The translations under genes were made by a program, and so were the position numbers. Shown piece after piece: positions 25,323 through 40,300 of a stretch of DNA of 64,000 nt. How positions within the stretch are numbered: the first letter of the stretch is position 1; every line of letters starts with the position of its first letter. The notes beneath the pieces are model-generated. The model searched no databases. It saw only the letters and a program-made list of their open reading frames with translations, and was not told the DNA's origin. The DNA lies in NCBI RefSeq assembly GCF_036417845.1, contig NC_089980.1:48172501-48236500 (forward strand). Reading direction: 5' to 3'. The DNA is from Apteryx mantelli. Taxonomy: Eukaryota > Chordata > Aves > Apterygiformes > Apterygidae.

Positions 25323-28300
25323 TTATCTTTTTGACTTCTTGCCTTTGTACTTCTTTTTCAGCCCTTTGTGCCTGAACTGTTTCTTCTTTCTGATGATACT
25401 TTTCACATCCCTATTGTGAAGCCACTTGTCACGCTCTACTTCCCACTTGAGCTGTTTGACACCTGTAAGAGGAAAGAGGGAAGATGAGAAATAAGGAGCT
25501 GATGGATACTTCTGACAATTACTGTGAAGCGTCTGTCCTCTGACAATTATATAGAATGTGGATAAATCATGTAAAAGTTAATACTTAGCTACTGTATTTA
25601 TAAATGCCAATAAAGTGCAAACTGCTGGGTTTTTTCTTGACACCAGAGGAAGCTTTTTCCATTTCATGAAGCAAACTCTACCATCACAATCTCACGGTTT
25701 AAGACTGCTCTTGAAGTTGTTTGTACTTTCTTAATGGTATACATGCTCATATAGAAGTATTCAGTGTTTTGAGTGCTGCTGTTAACATTTTTCAGTTGAT
25801 ACTAGCAAGACTGGTGGGGGGGGGTCTATAAATTACTTGATTATTTAATTAAATGTGAAATTTTTTTACTAGTTTTATTTCTGGGAAACTGCTTTTGCTT
25901 CACCAATTCCAATAGCTAGATATAAACAGTCATACCTTATGCCTCCTCCCTCGCAAGGGTCCAGTGCTACTACACTCTTCATCAGAGCAAAATTCATATG
26001 AAGAAGGCTTGAAAAATAACTTATTTCCTTTTTTTAATTTACAGTGCAAAAGGAGCACATTATAGTCTCTTCTTCTTGAAGCCTTATTTATTCCAGTAGT
26101 CACAGCTAAAATTAGCACTAAGCATCTCTTTTAATTGAAGAAAACTCAGTCATAACCTACTGACATTGAGCTACTACCTCTACTATGTGCTCTTTGACCT
26201 TATGTGTATTTCAGCTAAATAAGATACGTCTGAGTACAGAATCTGAAGAGAAAGGAGCTTGTCAGTGTTATAAATATACGTTCTTTGCAGCACATACTTA
26301 CTTGCATTATCTCTGTTAGCCATGGCGTTCATTCCAATGTTGTCAAACTTAGACCCAGCATTTTCATCGAGCAGATAGCCAAACTTTAAAGAAAAATTTT
26401 AGTACTTTATTACTAATAAACAGGCAAAATATATATGTATGTATTTTTTTTAATTGCTCAAACTTACCTCTTCTGCAGCTGCCAGCATATTGGCATCTTT
26501 GCGCTTTCTCTTTTTTTTGGGGTTGGACCCTTCAATAAAAAAGTATTATTCTTAAAGACAGCGTTTCAAGTTCACAGTGACACTAAAACAAAAGTCTTAA
26601 CATGTTTTAAAAGGTTATTTTTATTTACTAAGACCATCTAAAATAGCTGTCTTAAAAAGCTTCTTTACTCCCTTGTTTCCCTAAAAGAGGGAAAAAAATG
26701 TTTTCAAACTGGGACTAAATAGCAAAAGCCTGTGCAATACCTATTAGTAACAGATGCACACATATAAACTGCTCTGTCAGTACAACTCCATCCTTTCAAA
26801 CATACCTCCTTCAATCTCCAGTCCTTTGAGAGCAGAAAGTCACTCTGAACTAGGTCATACTTTTTGGAAGTCAAGGGTAACACCACCTCCTTTTCATTTA
26901 AGGTACCCAAATCTGAACCCAAATCCAAGACTAGATAATCTACTGTACTAAACCCCTCTGATTCCAAAGTTTTCCAGACTGTGTATTTGTATTAAGCCTT
27001 CTCAAATGGAAATCATGGCAGTGTTTTCTTACCTTCAAGTGATCCTACAAAATCAATATCATTCTTTCTCTTGCCCTTTTTGCTGACAGATTTGAATTCG
27101 TTGTCATTGCTCAGGTCTGTCCAAAAAAAAAAAAAAAAGTAATTCACACACCAGACATATATATTTAAAGCACACCAGACATATTTGTCATAATGGTCTG
27201 AGTTTTTACTTTATAAAAAGTTTAAATCATAGTGGACACACTCTAATTTTGATTTATTAAACCCATACAACTTGAAAGATGTTCAGTGGTGTGCCCTTCT
27301 TAATGCCTTTTTTTCCACAGCATGAGAAAGAAGTGAAATATAATACTAAGACAGATAAATATGAAGACTAATAGAACAAAAGTCTGTGTTATGTAAACTT
27401 TGAAGGTCTGCTTGGTAAGCTTGATGCAATAATAATCTTATGAAGGATTAATATATTAACAGGTAAATGAATAGTTTACCTTCTTTACCCTCAGTCATAT
27501 TCCTGTGACCTTAAGTTATTAGGAGAAATACTTCATTAATCTGTGCTTCTCCAGCCACAAAGTGTTAACTGAGTAAACTGTGCCTTTCAATTGAACAGAT
27601 AATAAAAACCATGAAGGTGCAGCAACCAGTTCTTATTAAGGAGTGAATAAAAATTTGGGTACACAACTTTATTACAAGAGCAAGCTGTTATGTATGAGCT
27701 ACAATTTCAAAAGGTACCTCCTCTAAAAATCAAGATTAACTAGGTCTAAAGAAAAAAAAATGACCAAGTTCCAGAAATATCTTATTTTTCTCGTTAAAGT
27801 CTTTTAGTGCTTTAACATTTTAAAAGCTTTTGCCTTGTATAGCCAGCTATTTGTATATAAATCTGCTTTTATTATTGATGCTTTCAGAATGGAGAAAGCA
27901 TGTCTTGTTTGCAAATTTTTAAATCGAGATGCCTAATTCCTGGTCTCACCTGAGAGCCTGAATCAAGAACTGTTATTGCTCTTAAGACTTTGTTGTCCAG
28001 AGAAGGACTTCAGCTAAGCCACTTTACTTAAAAGCCCAACTTCCCACCTAGGTAATTAAATATTAACTTAAATACAAATTTAAATATGTAATTTAGATGA
28101 CCCATTTTTAAAAGCTGATGTTGCTTTCTTTTCATGTTTTGATAATAAATGTTACCTTACCTAGGCTGTTATCATCATCAGACACATCCATAAATACACC
28201 TCCTTCTTCATCAATGTCCTCTCCAAAGTCTTCCTCCATACTTCCTAAGGAGACTTCTTCATCATCCAGCTCACTGAACCCATCTTCATCATCAGAATCC

Positions 28301-31300
28301 TCCCAGTCCACGTTGGATGCATCGTTTCTTTGACTTTTCTTACTGCCTATGGTTTTCTTTTTTATGTTACTAAAAATACATAACAAGCTTAGCACTCATC
28401 TGGCAAAATACTGTTTCCAGATAACATTTCTGTATCTACACTCTGTTAGAAGAGTTAAACATCATTTCAAAATACTGTAAATGTGGGCTGTCACCTAATC
28501 ATGTATTTGTGGAAAATGCATTTAGGTATGTTTTCAACATGAACATATAGATTGTGTTAAAAATCCAACCGTTTTAAGTTCTGGAGAGAACTGTATTCTG
28601 AAATTAATTAATTAATAGAAATGTTCTGTATTTTATCTCCTAAGTGCCTGTGTTCCTTTTCAGAAAGCCTTTTCTGTAAAACACACACAAACTGCTGGTA
28701 TATCCCTAGCAACTCTACTAAATGAGGAAATTAGACTTTTTTTTTTTTTTAATTAAAGAAGGGAAACATGGTTCTTGATTTGTCTCCTCTTTGCTACTTT
28801 TTTACTCCAGTCTGGCTCACAAAAATGTTCAGGTTTCACTGAAAGTTTAATTCTCCATTCCCCTCTAAAAAAAGTTTCTGTGTTGATTTTAAAGCTGTAC
28901 TCCAGATATTTTAAACAAAAAGGAAGGTACTTAATCATTAATGGAACTGCTGACTTACTGAGAATTGTGCTCTATGACTCAGGATTCCATAAAGTATTCA
29001 CTGAGTTAGGTCCAGTTACAACCTATGAACTGCTTAAAGCAGCAGTGCCATTATGCCTCATCCTGTTTACCTTTTTTGCTTGGTAACTCCCAAACAGAAA
29101 CCTGAGACAGTGAGAAACAGGTAAGATAGGGACTTTGCTTATTGAGTCACTGCACTGTATAAATAAAATACTACAAGTCTCACACTTCAAGCCAGCAGAT
29201 TGTAAACACCATGGGATCAGAAGGCTCCACTGTGGGGGAGGTAAAGGAGCAGTACGCAGCATTAACTGTTGTTGCCCTTTTTTGCAAAGTGGCACTCTGG
29301 GTGTTTTTGAAAAAGGTCTATCCAATTTGGAGAGTAAAATTCTATAGGGTATCAAAACAGTAGAGTGAAAGAACAGATTCAAAGTCTTACCCAGCAAAAT
29401 CAAGATCATCCTGGCCAACATCAATGGCACTATCAGCAGCTTCAAATGTATCTGAGGGGAAAAAAAAAAGAAAAAAGATTTTGTTTTTCAATTACTACAA
29501 GACACATTCAAACAAAAAAACTATGAAGTCATGGCAAATTTTATTATTTTTAGGTGTCCATTTCATGAACAGTTTATGTGACCTGCCTGAGTAACAAAGG
29601 ACCCTAGTACAGAGGTTCATACCTATGAACCCTGGTACAGAGGCTCGTACCTGGCCAGAAACAAATGATGTGAGATGCCCAGTGATGCCAACCTGCCTGG
29701 GATGTGTGATATCAAAAGTCTCAAGCCCTTGCTCCAAGTCAGGTACAAAGGCTCAATTAGGATACCCCAAGCAAGAGCCATATCAGCTAATCTGTGTGTT
29801 AATTCTTCACTATAATCCGGCGGAAAAGCAAGCAGATGTGAGGGTGAAAGCTCCTATCTTCTCTGATTCGTTTAGCAATGAATTTTATATAAAAAGAGCA
29901 AACAAAAATTGAAAAACTACAACTGTTCTGTTTCAAAGAGTTAAAGGTAATATTAAAGGGTCCTTAATTTAGGCTTCTAAATTTATGGAGCAAATTCTCA
30001 GAGACTGTAAATTTATTAGAAATACTAACAATAGAAAGACAAACATGATTAGTAAAGCAGTTGCAGATTCTTGTCATAATGAAGACTATATTAACTGTGT
30101 CATTAATGAACAACCCTCCTACAGGAGTTAAAACTTACCTAAAACATTCTACGAAACAGTATTGAGATCTAACTGGATTTTTTTGGACAAATATTGCATA
30201 AGTAAAATATGAAATCATAAAATAATGTAAGTTTTAGGGTACAAAAATTCAGATTCTGGAACAAATCATACACTAATTCAAAAGCAAATAAAGTACATGC
30301 CACAGGAAGAGCTAAGACTACTGCAGAAGTTTGCCAAGGATGTAACTGAATAAATAATGCATTTCTTGAGGTTAGGAATGATGACAGAAACTATAACGAA
30401 GATTTAAAAAGACCAAGTAGTAAAGAAAGAATAAAAGTGTTACATACTGCTAGAAGAAGTTATTTAACTAACAGATTACATTAGGGAAGGAACAACGATG
30501 CACGAACTGCCACTCATGAATTTATGTTCAAAATTACAGAATTTCCATCTGTTAGAAAAACTCTCAACTAAAGTAGCAAGAGGGAAGTCTGGTTTCAAGG
30601 TGGCCTTCCAGTTAGCCTATGTAAGGGAAGAGTATGTTGGCTACAGTAACATAGGATGGGAATTGAAGAACCAGTTCTCTTCATCTCCATGTTTCTATAT
30701 TTGGTTCTTTTACATTTTCCATTTTATTTAAAAAAAGCTGTATTCCTATATTTGCAAAAGCAGGAAATATTGAGATTGTTATTGCAAGGAAAAACATGGC
30801 CTTACCCAGTGCTCTTTCAAATTCATCATCATCTACATCTTCCACACTTTCTTCATCTTCCTGACGCTTTTGTTTTTCTCTCCCTTTATCAAACTTTGTA
30901 TAAAATCTGAAATAAGTAACATATTGCTCTCACACACAAGATTACATCTGATGTTTCATGTGACAAATAAAAAAAATGCAGATTATCTGTTTCACATGTA
31001 ATTTTGCCAGTTGAAAAGTATAAGTTAATGGTTTCAGACATATCCCAAATCAGAGATTTTCTTCTTCATTTTACAAAGAAGTACTAGCCACCGATGTAAT
31101 TTAAACCAAAGAAATTTCACAAAGGTGATAGATATCATTTTCAACACAGTGAATTCATAAAAGGACACCAGAGAGATGTGAAAATCCACCTTATATCAGT
31201 AAAGAAAGGTCAAGTCCAACCTGAATCTAATTAAAAGGGGAAAAAAAAAAAAAAAGGTTCACCATTAAACTCTCCCCCACAGCTCCACTCCTATGTATGT

Positions 31301-34300
31301 TTAGTTTAATCTATTGAGCCATTTTAAACCATTTCTCTCTCCTTTATTTCATGTTAAGTAATCACAAAGCACAGAAGGCAAATTTGATCACATACAGGGG
31401 CACAAGTGTACTGTACTTTTTTAAGCAAGTCTTTAAAGGTGTAATCTCAGTTACAATCATTGTCAATGTAACATACTGTTAACTTTTCAGACAGACACAT
31501 GTTTTTAAACTATTTGTTCTTTACTTTCAGAATTCTGTCCACAGATAATTTAAAATGTTAGAGGAAACTGCATACCTTTGCTGCAACATAGTTTGGAAAA
31601 CCTATTTAATTAACAGGAAAGAGGGTATACTTCACAGTTTGGTTAATACAAATGTCATACTCCCATTAAGCTGTTACTTCAGATTTTTTAAAAAGCTCCA
31701 ACATCAATTAGTATCTTAAAAAAACTAAGTGAATTTCAACACTGGTGTCTGTAGGAGACACTCACAAACAAACAATTTTTAATTTAATAAGAGGAAACTT
31801 TTGCAAAATGTGCCAATTCAAATATTGCAACTGCATTTTTATACCATAATCCAAAAAAGAAAACAACTAAATGGAAAGAACCATGAAAAATTAAAAAAAA
31901 AAATTTTTTTAATGTTGTTCCATTTAATAAACTTTGATACTAGTAGCATAAGCAAGGTATATGCCAGCTGACTGAAATCCACTTCTGACGCATAAGAATT
32001 ACAACACACAAGACATTCATGATCATCCAGCGTTTAAGGTCTCTCCATTAAAATGTCAACTTACACGATGTATAGATCACAAACACTGATTGTCTTTCTT
32101 TGTAAGCACCATCCTTTCCTAGGCACTTCTGACAAATTTTGAAATTACGTTCTGTGAAAAGTGCTATCATTACAAGTCACTCAAATTAATCAAAATTTGC
32201 AGACACTTGGAACACCAAACAGTATTTATAAAATGTATTTTTGATGGCACTGCATACAAAAATAACACCTACAATGAATGTTCACAAATATTTCATTACC
32301 TGTGGAAAAACACTTCATCCACTGGGATTGTGCTTTCATCTCTGGCACGGAATTCCCTACTGTTGACTGCAAAAAACAAGCAGAACTGATTTTACCTCAA
32401 GCTGAACATCATTATGTTATTCTTTTAAATTGTGCTACACAGACAGAAGTACATTGACAGCCAGTGTCACAATCTAAGTGAGCTCATCGCTCAGTGTATA
32501 TGCTGATATTAAGGAGTGACAATAACTCAAGAGATTTAGCCCTAATCAGGTTCTAATATACACCAGCAAGGCAAGTTTTGCAACCACCTCCACCACAGAT
32601 GCATGTTTTAACAAAAAGAAATTAAGAAATAAGGTAAGCTAGCTCTCATCCACTGAAATCCTGGAACCTCTTCTGCCTGGCACTCCCAGCAATAGGACAG
32701 TTCCTAGGAGAAATGCTTTTCAGCAGCTGCAAGGCAGGGCCATAGCACCAGAGGCCAGTTAAGCATGCTGGAAAAGGAAATCAAATCTCATAGTGCCTGC
32801 ATTTCCAGGGAACCGAGGTAAACTGACACTGCAGCAGCTGATTGAGCAGATTAGTGATAAAGTTCCCTGCAGAGAAGCTTTTCACTCTGACACCCTCCTC
32901 TTCCTTCACCCACCTCAAAAGTAAATCAAAGAAGAAATAGCTATTTCCAATCTCAGGGGGGCACAAATTAGAGTATTTTGTAACTGATAAGCATCCAGGT
33001 TTCTCAAAACAGAGCAAAACACAATCACAGAAGAGGACTGTTTGAATGACTAGTAGAAGGTACCACAGGATTTGTAATCTCAATTCTCTAAACCTCAGCA
33101 GAGTCCAGCTATATACAACATGTACAGATTCTTGTATCCATATTAATATATCCAGTTCTTTTGGATGTTTTATTTGTAAAACACTTAACTTCCTTAATTC
33201 TAGCTTTAAATGATCAGTCTGTTCCTTCAGCTCAGAATAACCTAAAGAATTCAATAAACAAATGGTTCCTTCAAATGTATTCCAGGTAAAAATTCCTACT
33301 TTAAGCTCCGATAGCCATAAAACCACGTGTATGAAAAGTACATCAGCTATTCTGAAATTACTATCACCTCAGTGTAACAGATCAGACCTAAAGTTATAGG
33401 ATGCACATCCCTGGGAATGTTACAGAGATTCCACCAAGGAAGATGGAAACTCTCCTGTCCTCGCACAGCACAAATACAGATTTATTCTGAATGGAGAAGA
33501 GGATTTGAACTATAATTGCCAGATATCAATTTTCATTAGCACATATTAATTTAAGCTAAAAAGATAAAGATTATTAGGTCTGATCTTTTACCCTGATTTT
33601 TTAACTATGGGTTTTTACCACCAAATCCTGCCCTTAATCACTGGAAGGAGTTAGACTACACAAAAGCCAGCCTATTTCTGGAAGCAGGAAGATATTCACC
33701 AAAATAATAGTGCCACAGATACCTTATACTAATCCTAACAATAGCGGCAGATGTGGCACTGCATGAACTAATCCATATCATTTAATGAAAGAGCTTAATG
33801 TGGTTTAAATCATTATATAAAACTATTTTCTGAGATTTTTAAGTCACTTTTCAGTAATGTTAAGCAGAATAAATGTGGTTATATGATAGCTTGGGAACAG
33901 AAACAAGAACATTAACTAGAGATCAGCATACATGTTAAAGATTTTCACATAATTTAGATAATAAGAACTTTAAAAAGCAGTATTTGTAATATTAGGATGT
34001 TAAACATAAGAACGACATGTTTGTGAGCAGAAAATTTAATTAGTATTTTGTAAATAAACCTCCCTCTGACACTAATACCCTACAAATTACTCTTCTACCT
34101 AGAAATAACACTAGCTGGAAGAAATTCTACGGGGGTTTTTTGCCTTTTTTAAGTGGTGTTACATTGCCAGCTACAAGCAAATTTGCAACAAGATTCTAAA
34201 CCTTTTATATAAGATTGCAAATATATTCTGACCAGGGAGTGTATTTTACTTTAGGGGGGAACGTAAAGAAAGATAATTGAACTTGAGAGAAGGTGCAGGA

Positions 34301-37300
34301 AGCACATGCAGGTAGGAGCAACAAAAGCATTACAAACAACAAGGCATGCTATTTTCAACAGCTCTGTCCTTTGCTACTATACATTTCCTAATGGGATGGC
34401 TAAACAGAGGGTGTGACCTTGATGATGCACTGCCTAAGAAAAAGGAATCACTATGGTAGAAAGAAACTGACAATTAGTGAAAAAAGGGTGTGGGGGGGAG
34501 ATGTTAAAAGGATTTGGTGTACTAAGCCAAGCGCAACAGTAGACACTGAAGTGCTTTCCTACTCAAGAATGAAGAAAATAATGATTGAGGTAACTGACTT
34601 TCTCTATATCCCTTGTTCTTACGGTGGTTTAATGAATCCGAAGTTTCAGCTGTGGCAATTCCATGCACCTATTATACAAGAAGTTTAGACCTGATCCTGA
34701 ATGTAAGACAAAACCAGTGCACTCGTGATGAACAGGACTTTATTTGTTCTTTTTTTATTGCTAACAGAAATAGCATACCCAGTGTAGAGGATGGATAACC
34801 ACAACAAACACCTACATTTCCTTAGCCATCTTAATTGTAACGGAAAAGGGCCTGACTTACCTGCAAGACTCTGCACGTCTTTCATAAACTGTTTCTTCTT
34901 CGGCTGCATTACCACACTGCTGGTGTTCTCTGTAGCAGAACATAAATTAGAAATAAACTGTAGCAGAACATAAATTAAACTGTATTATTAGCCTTTACAG
35001 TAAATTCTCCTATCACTTTGCTTATTCCTGGTAAGTGAGCAGTTTCTGTACTGTGGGCATGAGAGGCCCAGGAAGTAGATCAGCAGGTGGTCCTAAGTCA
35101 CAGACATCTCTTCTACAGCCCTGCGAACCGATTCCTCTCCTCCTCTGTTACACCATGTCCATCCCCCAATACATGACAGGCACAAACAGTTACTTGGCAG
35201 CCTGAGAGGAGTCTGGTCACCACAGTGTATCAATAATCAAGACTGAATGCTTATAAGCACAGAGAAGTTCACACCTTTGCCTTTATGGAGTTTGGGATTT
35301 CTGTACACAAAGCGGTCCAAGAATCTCATTAATGTGAAATCCTGTAAAGGGTCACCTGAGTACTGAATATGATTTCCCTGAAAGAATAAAAAAGCAAAAA
35401 ATTTAAGGTCCTCATTTTAAACTAGATAGCAACTAAACACAGAGTTAGGGGGCCCAAACATACAGTACAAGAATGATATTAAACCATGCTTTAGAAGAGA
35501 GAGAGTTATTTCATCATATAAGCCTTACAGGTTAATACACTCTTGCACAGGTTTTTACAGTTGGAATTTCAGTATTTTCTTAACTCAAAAACACCCCTCT
35601 CACTTTGATTCAAATGTGATAAACTGCCTTGTAATGTACTGAGCTAGCAGACAATAAAAATTCTAATTGACAAAGAGATTCATTGTTTGCAGCCAGGCAG
35701 TCTATACCTACCACTACTTGGATAATATATAGTCAAGTGAAAACAAAATTCTTTTAAGTGCATAATTGTATATGTTTGAGTAGTTTTATGGCATGATACC
35801 AAATCACTACTAAAAAAGCATTTGTTCCAACAGCATAGTTCGCTACATAAAAAAAACACTTTAAATAAAAAGATACACCAAAACTCTAAAACAATTTTAA
35901 GAAACATGAAATAACCAGGTTTCTACAAAGTTAGCTATTTCTGTAAGCAGTCCAATTTAGATAAAATGTTTCAATTCCATGAAAAACTTGGGATTTGAGT
36001 GTACGTTACTCACCATGTTGCAGAGTTTCTAGTTATCTGCAGAGTGCAAGGAGGCTTTACAACGTATTTTTAAAAATGGCAAAATACAACTAATATAAAA
36101 ATCAAAGTTCCAAACTGCAGATTGGTAAAAGCACTTACTTCTAGAATTGTTTTTGCAAAGAGGGCCACAGATGGATGAAAATGTTCAGAAAGCTGAAAAA
36201 CATACATCACTTTTTTATTCCTATTTTAAAAATACAAGCAATCATGATTCATGTTGTCTTATCAGACTCCTGGAAACAACAGTATGCTTTCAGATCACTC
36301 TATGACTCACCACACAAAGTGCAGACACATGAAGTAATGCAAAGCTGATCTGCTCTTCCCTCAAACTGAAGAGCTTCAATAGTTCTAGTCTTTTGTTTGC
36401 GTTAACTAAATACATCCTCACTTTAACAATTTTAACACTAAAAAGCCTTCTTGATACAAAGCTAAGATCTAAAAGCCAAAAAAGATTATTGTTCAAATCT
36501 CCACTTAAAAATTCCTATTCCTTACCCCTGAATATCACTGTTATATGAATCCTTTATGAGCTGAACAACGTGTTCTCTAACCTTTCTGTTATTTCACCCA
36601 GGTAGCTACCTCAAGAATAACCAAGCTTGTTTTGTTCTTTCAATACAAGGAGCATACTAAGAAATACAGGAAACAGCAATATAAGAATACTTCACCTTCT
36701 TCAGCTCCCAAAGGCTTGTACTTTCAGCACCACAATACAAAGGACTTCGGTGCAAAGGATCATATGAAACTCCACTCTTTCTGCCTGGGTTGGGAAGAAG
36801 ATGAAAAAAACAACTTTTAAATTTCCCCAAGCTGCTCTATGGGAGTATTATTTTCATTTCAGCATGACAGTAACACTGCCCACCATTTTCAGCTGGACAG
36901 GCCAGAGATCCATATAGTAGCAAGGGTTATATTCAATAGCTCTTCCCCAGTGTATGATCACGCACACAGGTGAGTTCCTACATGCTTCAAAAGAAGCCCT
37001 TGAAAAGACCTGCTCTCTTCTAAAAGGTCCTCACGAGAGAGTGAAGCTAGAAGCAGGTTCAAAGCTAGATGAGTTGTTCTAGCAAGCTTCACAAGCAAAT
37101 GAGTAATTAGACATCCTAGGCCTGGCTACATCACTCTGAAGATGTCTGAACTTGGAAGCAGAAATTTCCAAGCCAGTTTACGTAGCTTAATGGGTTTGTG
37201 ACTACATAGTAAAGTGAATTAACTAGAAGATTAATACAGCCTCCTCATCGCTGCTGAGATAACAGATAGAGGAAGAAAAACAATTCAGATTGATTCATTT

Positions 37301-40300
37301 GAATCAGATTTCAATTTGGAAAACTTTAAAATAATGTTTTAATCCCTTAATTTTCAGCAAGTCTTGATCAACACATTACTGTTACTGAATGTTGGCACTT
37401 GATTGGATTAGATTTTCTTGCTAATTTACCTCCCATATTCAGATGATGCACCCATGAGGATGCTGAATTTGGACCATTTGTTCTGGCAGAATTTTCTGGT
37501 GTGCTGCTTCCTTCCCCTTCTTCTTTATCTGTATCCACAAACTTTTCCTCATTCTCTTCAGCTTCTTCTTGATCATTAAAGCATTCTTCTTCATCAGACT
37601 CCTAAATAACAAAATGTTAGTGAACAGCTTTTCCAGTTTTATTATGATTTGTTAGAAGAATGTACATATTTCTGAAGAGGCAGCATACAAGAACATATAT
37701 AAACAATGGCCATTGTTTAAACCATACAGGTTTTTAGCCTTGATACAGGACTTAAAATTGAACTTTATGACTTATATCACACAAGAGTAACGGTCCCTCC
37801 ACACTTGAAAAAAGAAAAAACAATCCAATACTATTTAATTATACTTCGAACTGCAGACAGAAGAAACAAGCATGTTTTGATAAAGCTTCTGGGACAATAA
37901 AAATGTTTAGCTACTTATTTAAACAACATTTTGCAAAATAATCCCCTCTCCATGAATGGAGTCCATGAGATCTGCTAAGAATGCTTACCACAACCTCTCT
38001 ATGCAGATTTTTAGTATAGTTTAAATTGTTCAAGTGCTTTCTCCTATTATGCATCCAAATATTCGTAAACCCTCATAAAAATTCACTTTAAAAGCTGTCC
38101 TTTCCAGGCATAAGAATTACTTGCACAGAGAAACAGGTAGGGATAGATTTTTATGAAATTAGAAGCTGTTAGTGGAAGCTCAATGAAATAAAGAAATCAC
38201 GTTGTACCACATGATCCTGTAACTGGACCCTCAACCCTGATTTTACTTTCAGAAGCTCAGACAGAAGGTACAGGGTTCCACAAATAAAGGGTGGCATTTG
38301 TCCACAAGTGACTTGAAGTAACCTCTTCACAAAGGCCTTCACTCGTCGTAACACCACGTCAGCCTTCAGAGACTTATAGACAAGATTAAGAAACATGGAT
38401 GGCTTTGAGCAAGTTGCTAAACCAGGATCTAGCAGCTTCCTGCAGAAAACACAGGAGAAAACATTTTGATTTTCATAATGCACATAGGAGAACAACTGCT
38501 ATTAACAATAGTCACCTAAATTTTTCAAAGTGGTATCTAAAAGACTAGTTATAGTTTGTTCTCCAATAAACCCAAAACACTATGATCAACCCTGAAATGT
38601 CAACAGCAATGTAGTATTGATAGAGGTGAAATACAAAAAATGGGAAAAAAAAAAAACTCTATCAGCAGAGAGAAAAATTGTAGGAAAATATAAAGAAACT
38701 GAGTTCAATTGAAAAAAGTTTCAAAACTGAAGACATTGAAAGTGAGAAACCAATTTGATCTATTCAGACTTCCTAAATAAATAAATAAATAAATAAGGGT
38801 TAGCACCAGAATGTTTCACAGTCAGACCTGACATATTCGTTGGCCAGCCCAATTTCTACTTCAATTTTTTTTCCAGACTACCAGGCATAGGAAGGCTCCT
38901 AAATATATTGCATGTTCTGATGGGAACAAGAGTTTACTTTTAAAAACATCGACTTCTCTTTTGTCAACTAAATAGAAGCCTATAAGGATCCTATCAAGAT
39001 TCCCAGCAATCAGCTGGGGCAAAAAGGAGATTCTTTTTGCAACACAAGGCTTTCTGATCCTACAAATTAAATTATTTAAACATTCTGTGGACATTTTTTT
39101 TTCCTCTTCATGAAAAAATGTGTACAAGGTTTTAGGCTATTATGTATCTAAAATATAAACTATCTATAAAAGTGACTTCAGAAATAGTGGTTATCAATTA
39201 GTTTCAAAATACATCTGGAATTAAAACATGCCACCAGAAAACAATGCAAAGAATGAGATCTAATTGTTGCGTTCTCAGGACCTATCATTACCATTTGTTT
39301 TATCCCCATGTTAAGTGCAAGAAAACATTTACATTTTCTTCTAAGTCACATGAAACATCAGAAATTTTTATGTAAGGAAGATATGAAACTTCAAGACGTT
39401 AAAAGCAAAATAAGTGTTTCTACAACATTACTTTAAATTAACAGTGACTACTTCATAAAACAAAACTTATATCACAAATCCAAACCCATCACTTACTTGT
39501 AAAGTGCTGCGTAATACCTATCCGATACAGTCTGCTGAGAGTCCATTACTTGAAAAAGTAACATCAGGGCCTGAACACTGGTACTGAAGTTCACAAGATG
39601 CAGAACTTTAAATAAAGTGTTCATTTGTTCTTTCACTTTCTCATCACCAGTCTCAGCATACGGGTAAGCTCTGTTTACTCCACTTAGAAGAGCACTGAGC
39701 ATTTTGGATTCAACATCTTTTTTTTTAATGCAGTTCCGAAAAAAGCAGAAATACAAAGTTATCAGTTTGTTAGCCAATGCAGTTTCTTCATGACTGAGGA
39801 CCATCTGATTTAAAAAACAAATAGCATAATATTGAGTTTTCACACTAATGTTTGACCGGTACAAAAGCCTCTCCACCTCATTGCACACTACTCCTTTCAT
39901 GTTCGGATGTTTGTGAAGTAACATCTCTAGAAGATAAGAGGCTTTGGTGGCTATTTTATTCTGAGGGTCACCCAGTTTATTTACCAGCTGAACAAGCAGA
40001 ACTTTCTCCTGTTCAGGCTTGTTACAGAGAAGTTCATGAGCAACAGCCAGTGCTCGGGCTTTTGTTGCTGTCAGAGAATCATGACTCAATGTTTCTAACA
40101 CTTGCACAAATTCTGCCACCTGTAGTTTCAGCTGATGCTCAAAGTACCACAGTATCAGTCGTCTGTCTCTCGAATCCCTGTTGCCACTTGACATCTTTTC
40201 TATGTTGTTAATAGGATGCTGTGAAAAAGACCATAGTTTACGATTGTCTGGTAACAGATCTGATATGAGAAGCTCCTTGAAAGTATCCAAAGCCATAAGG

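Noticed and set aside
35500-35520. Box C-like ATGATGA on minus in a CEBPZ intron
   Set aside because: No box D (CTGA) at a suitable distance on that strand.
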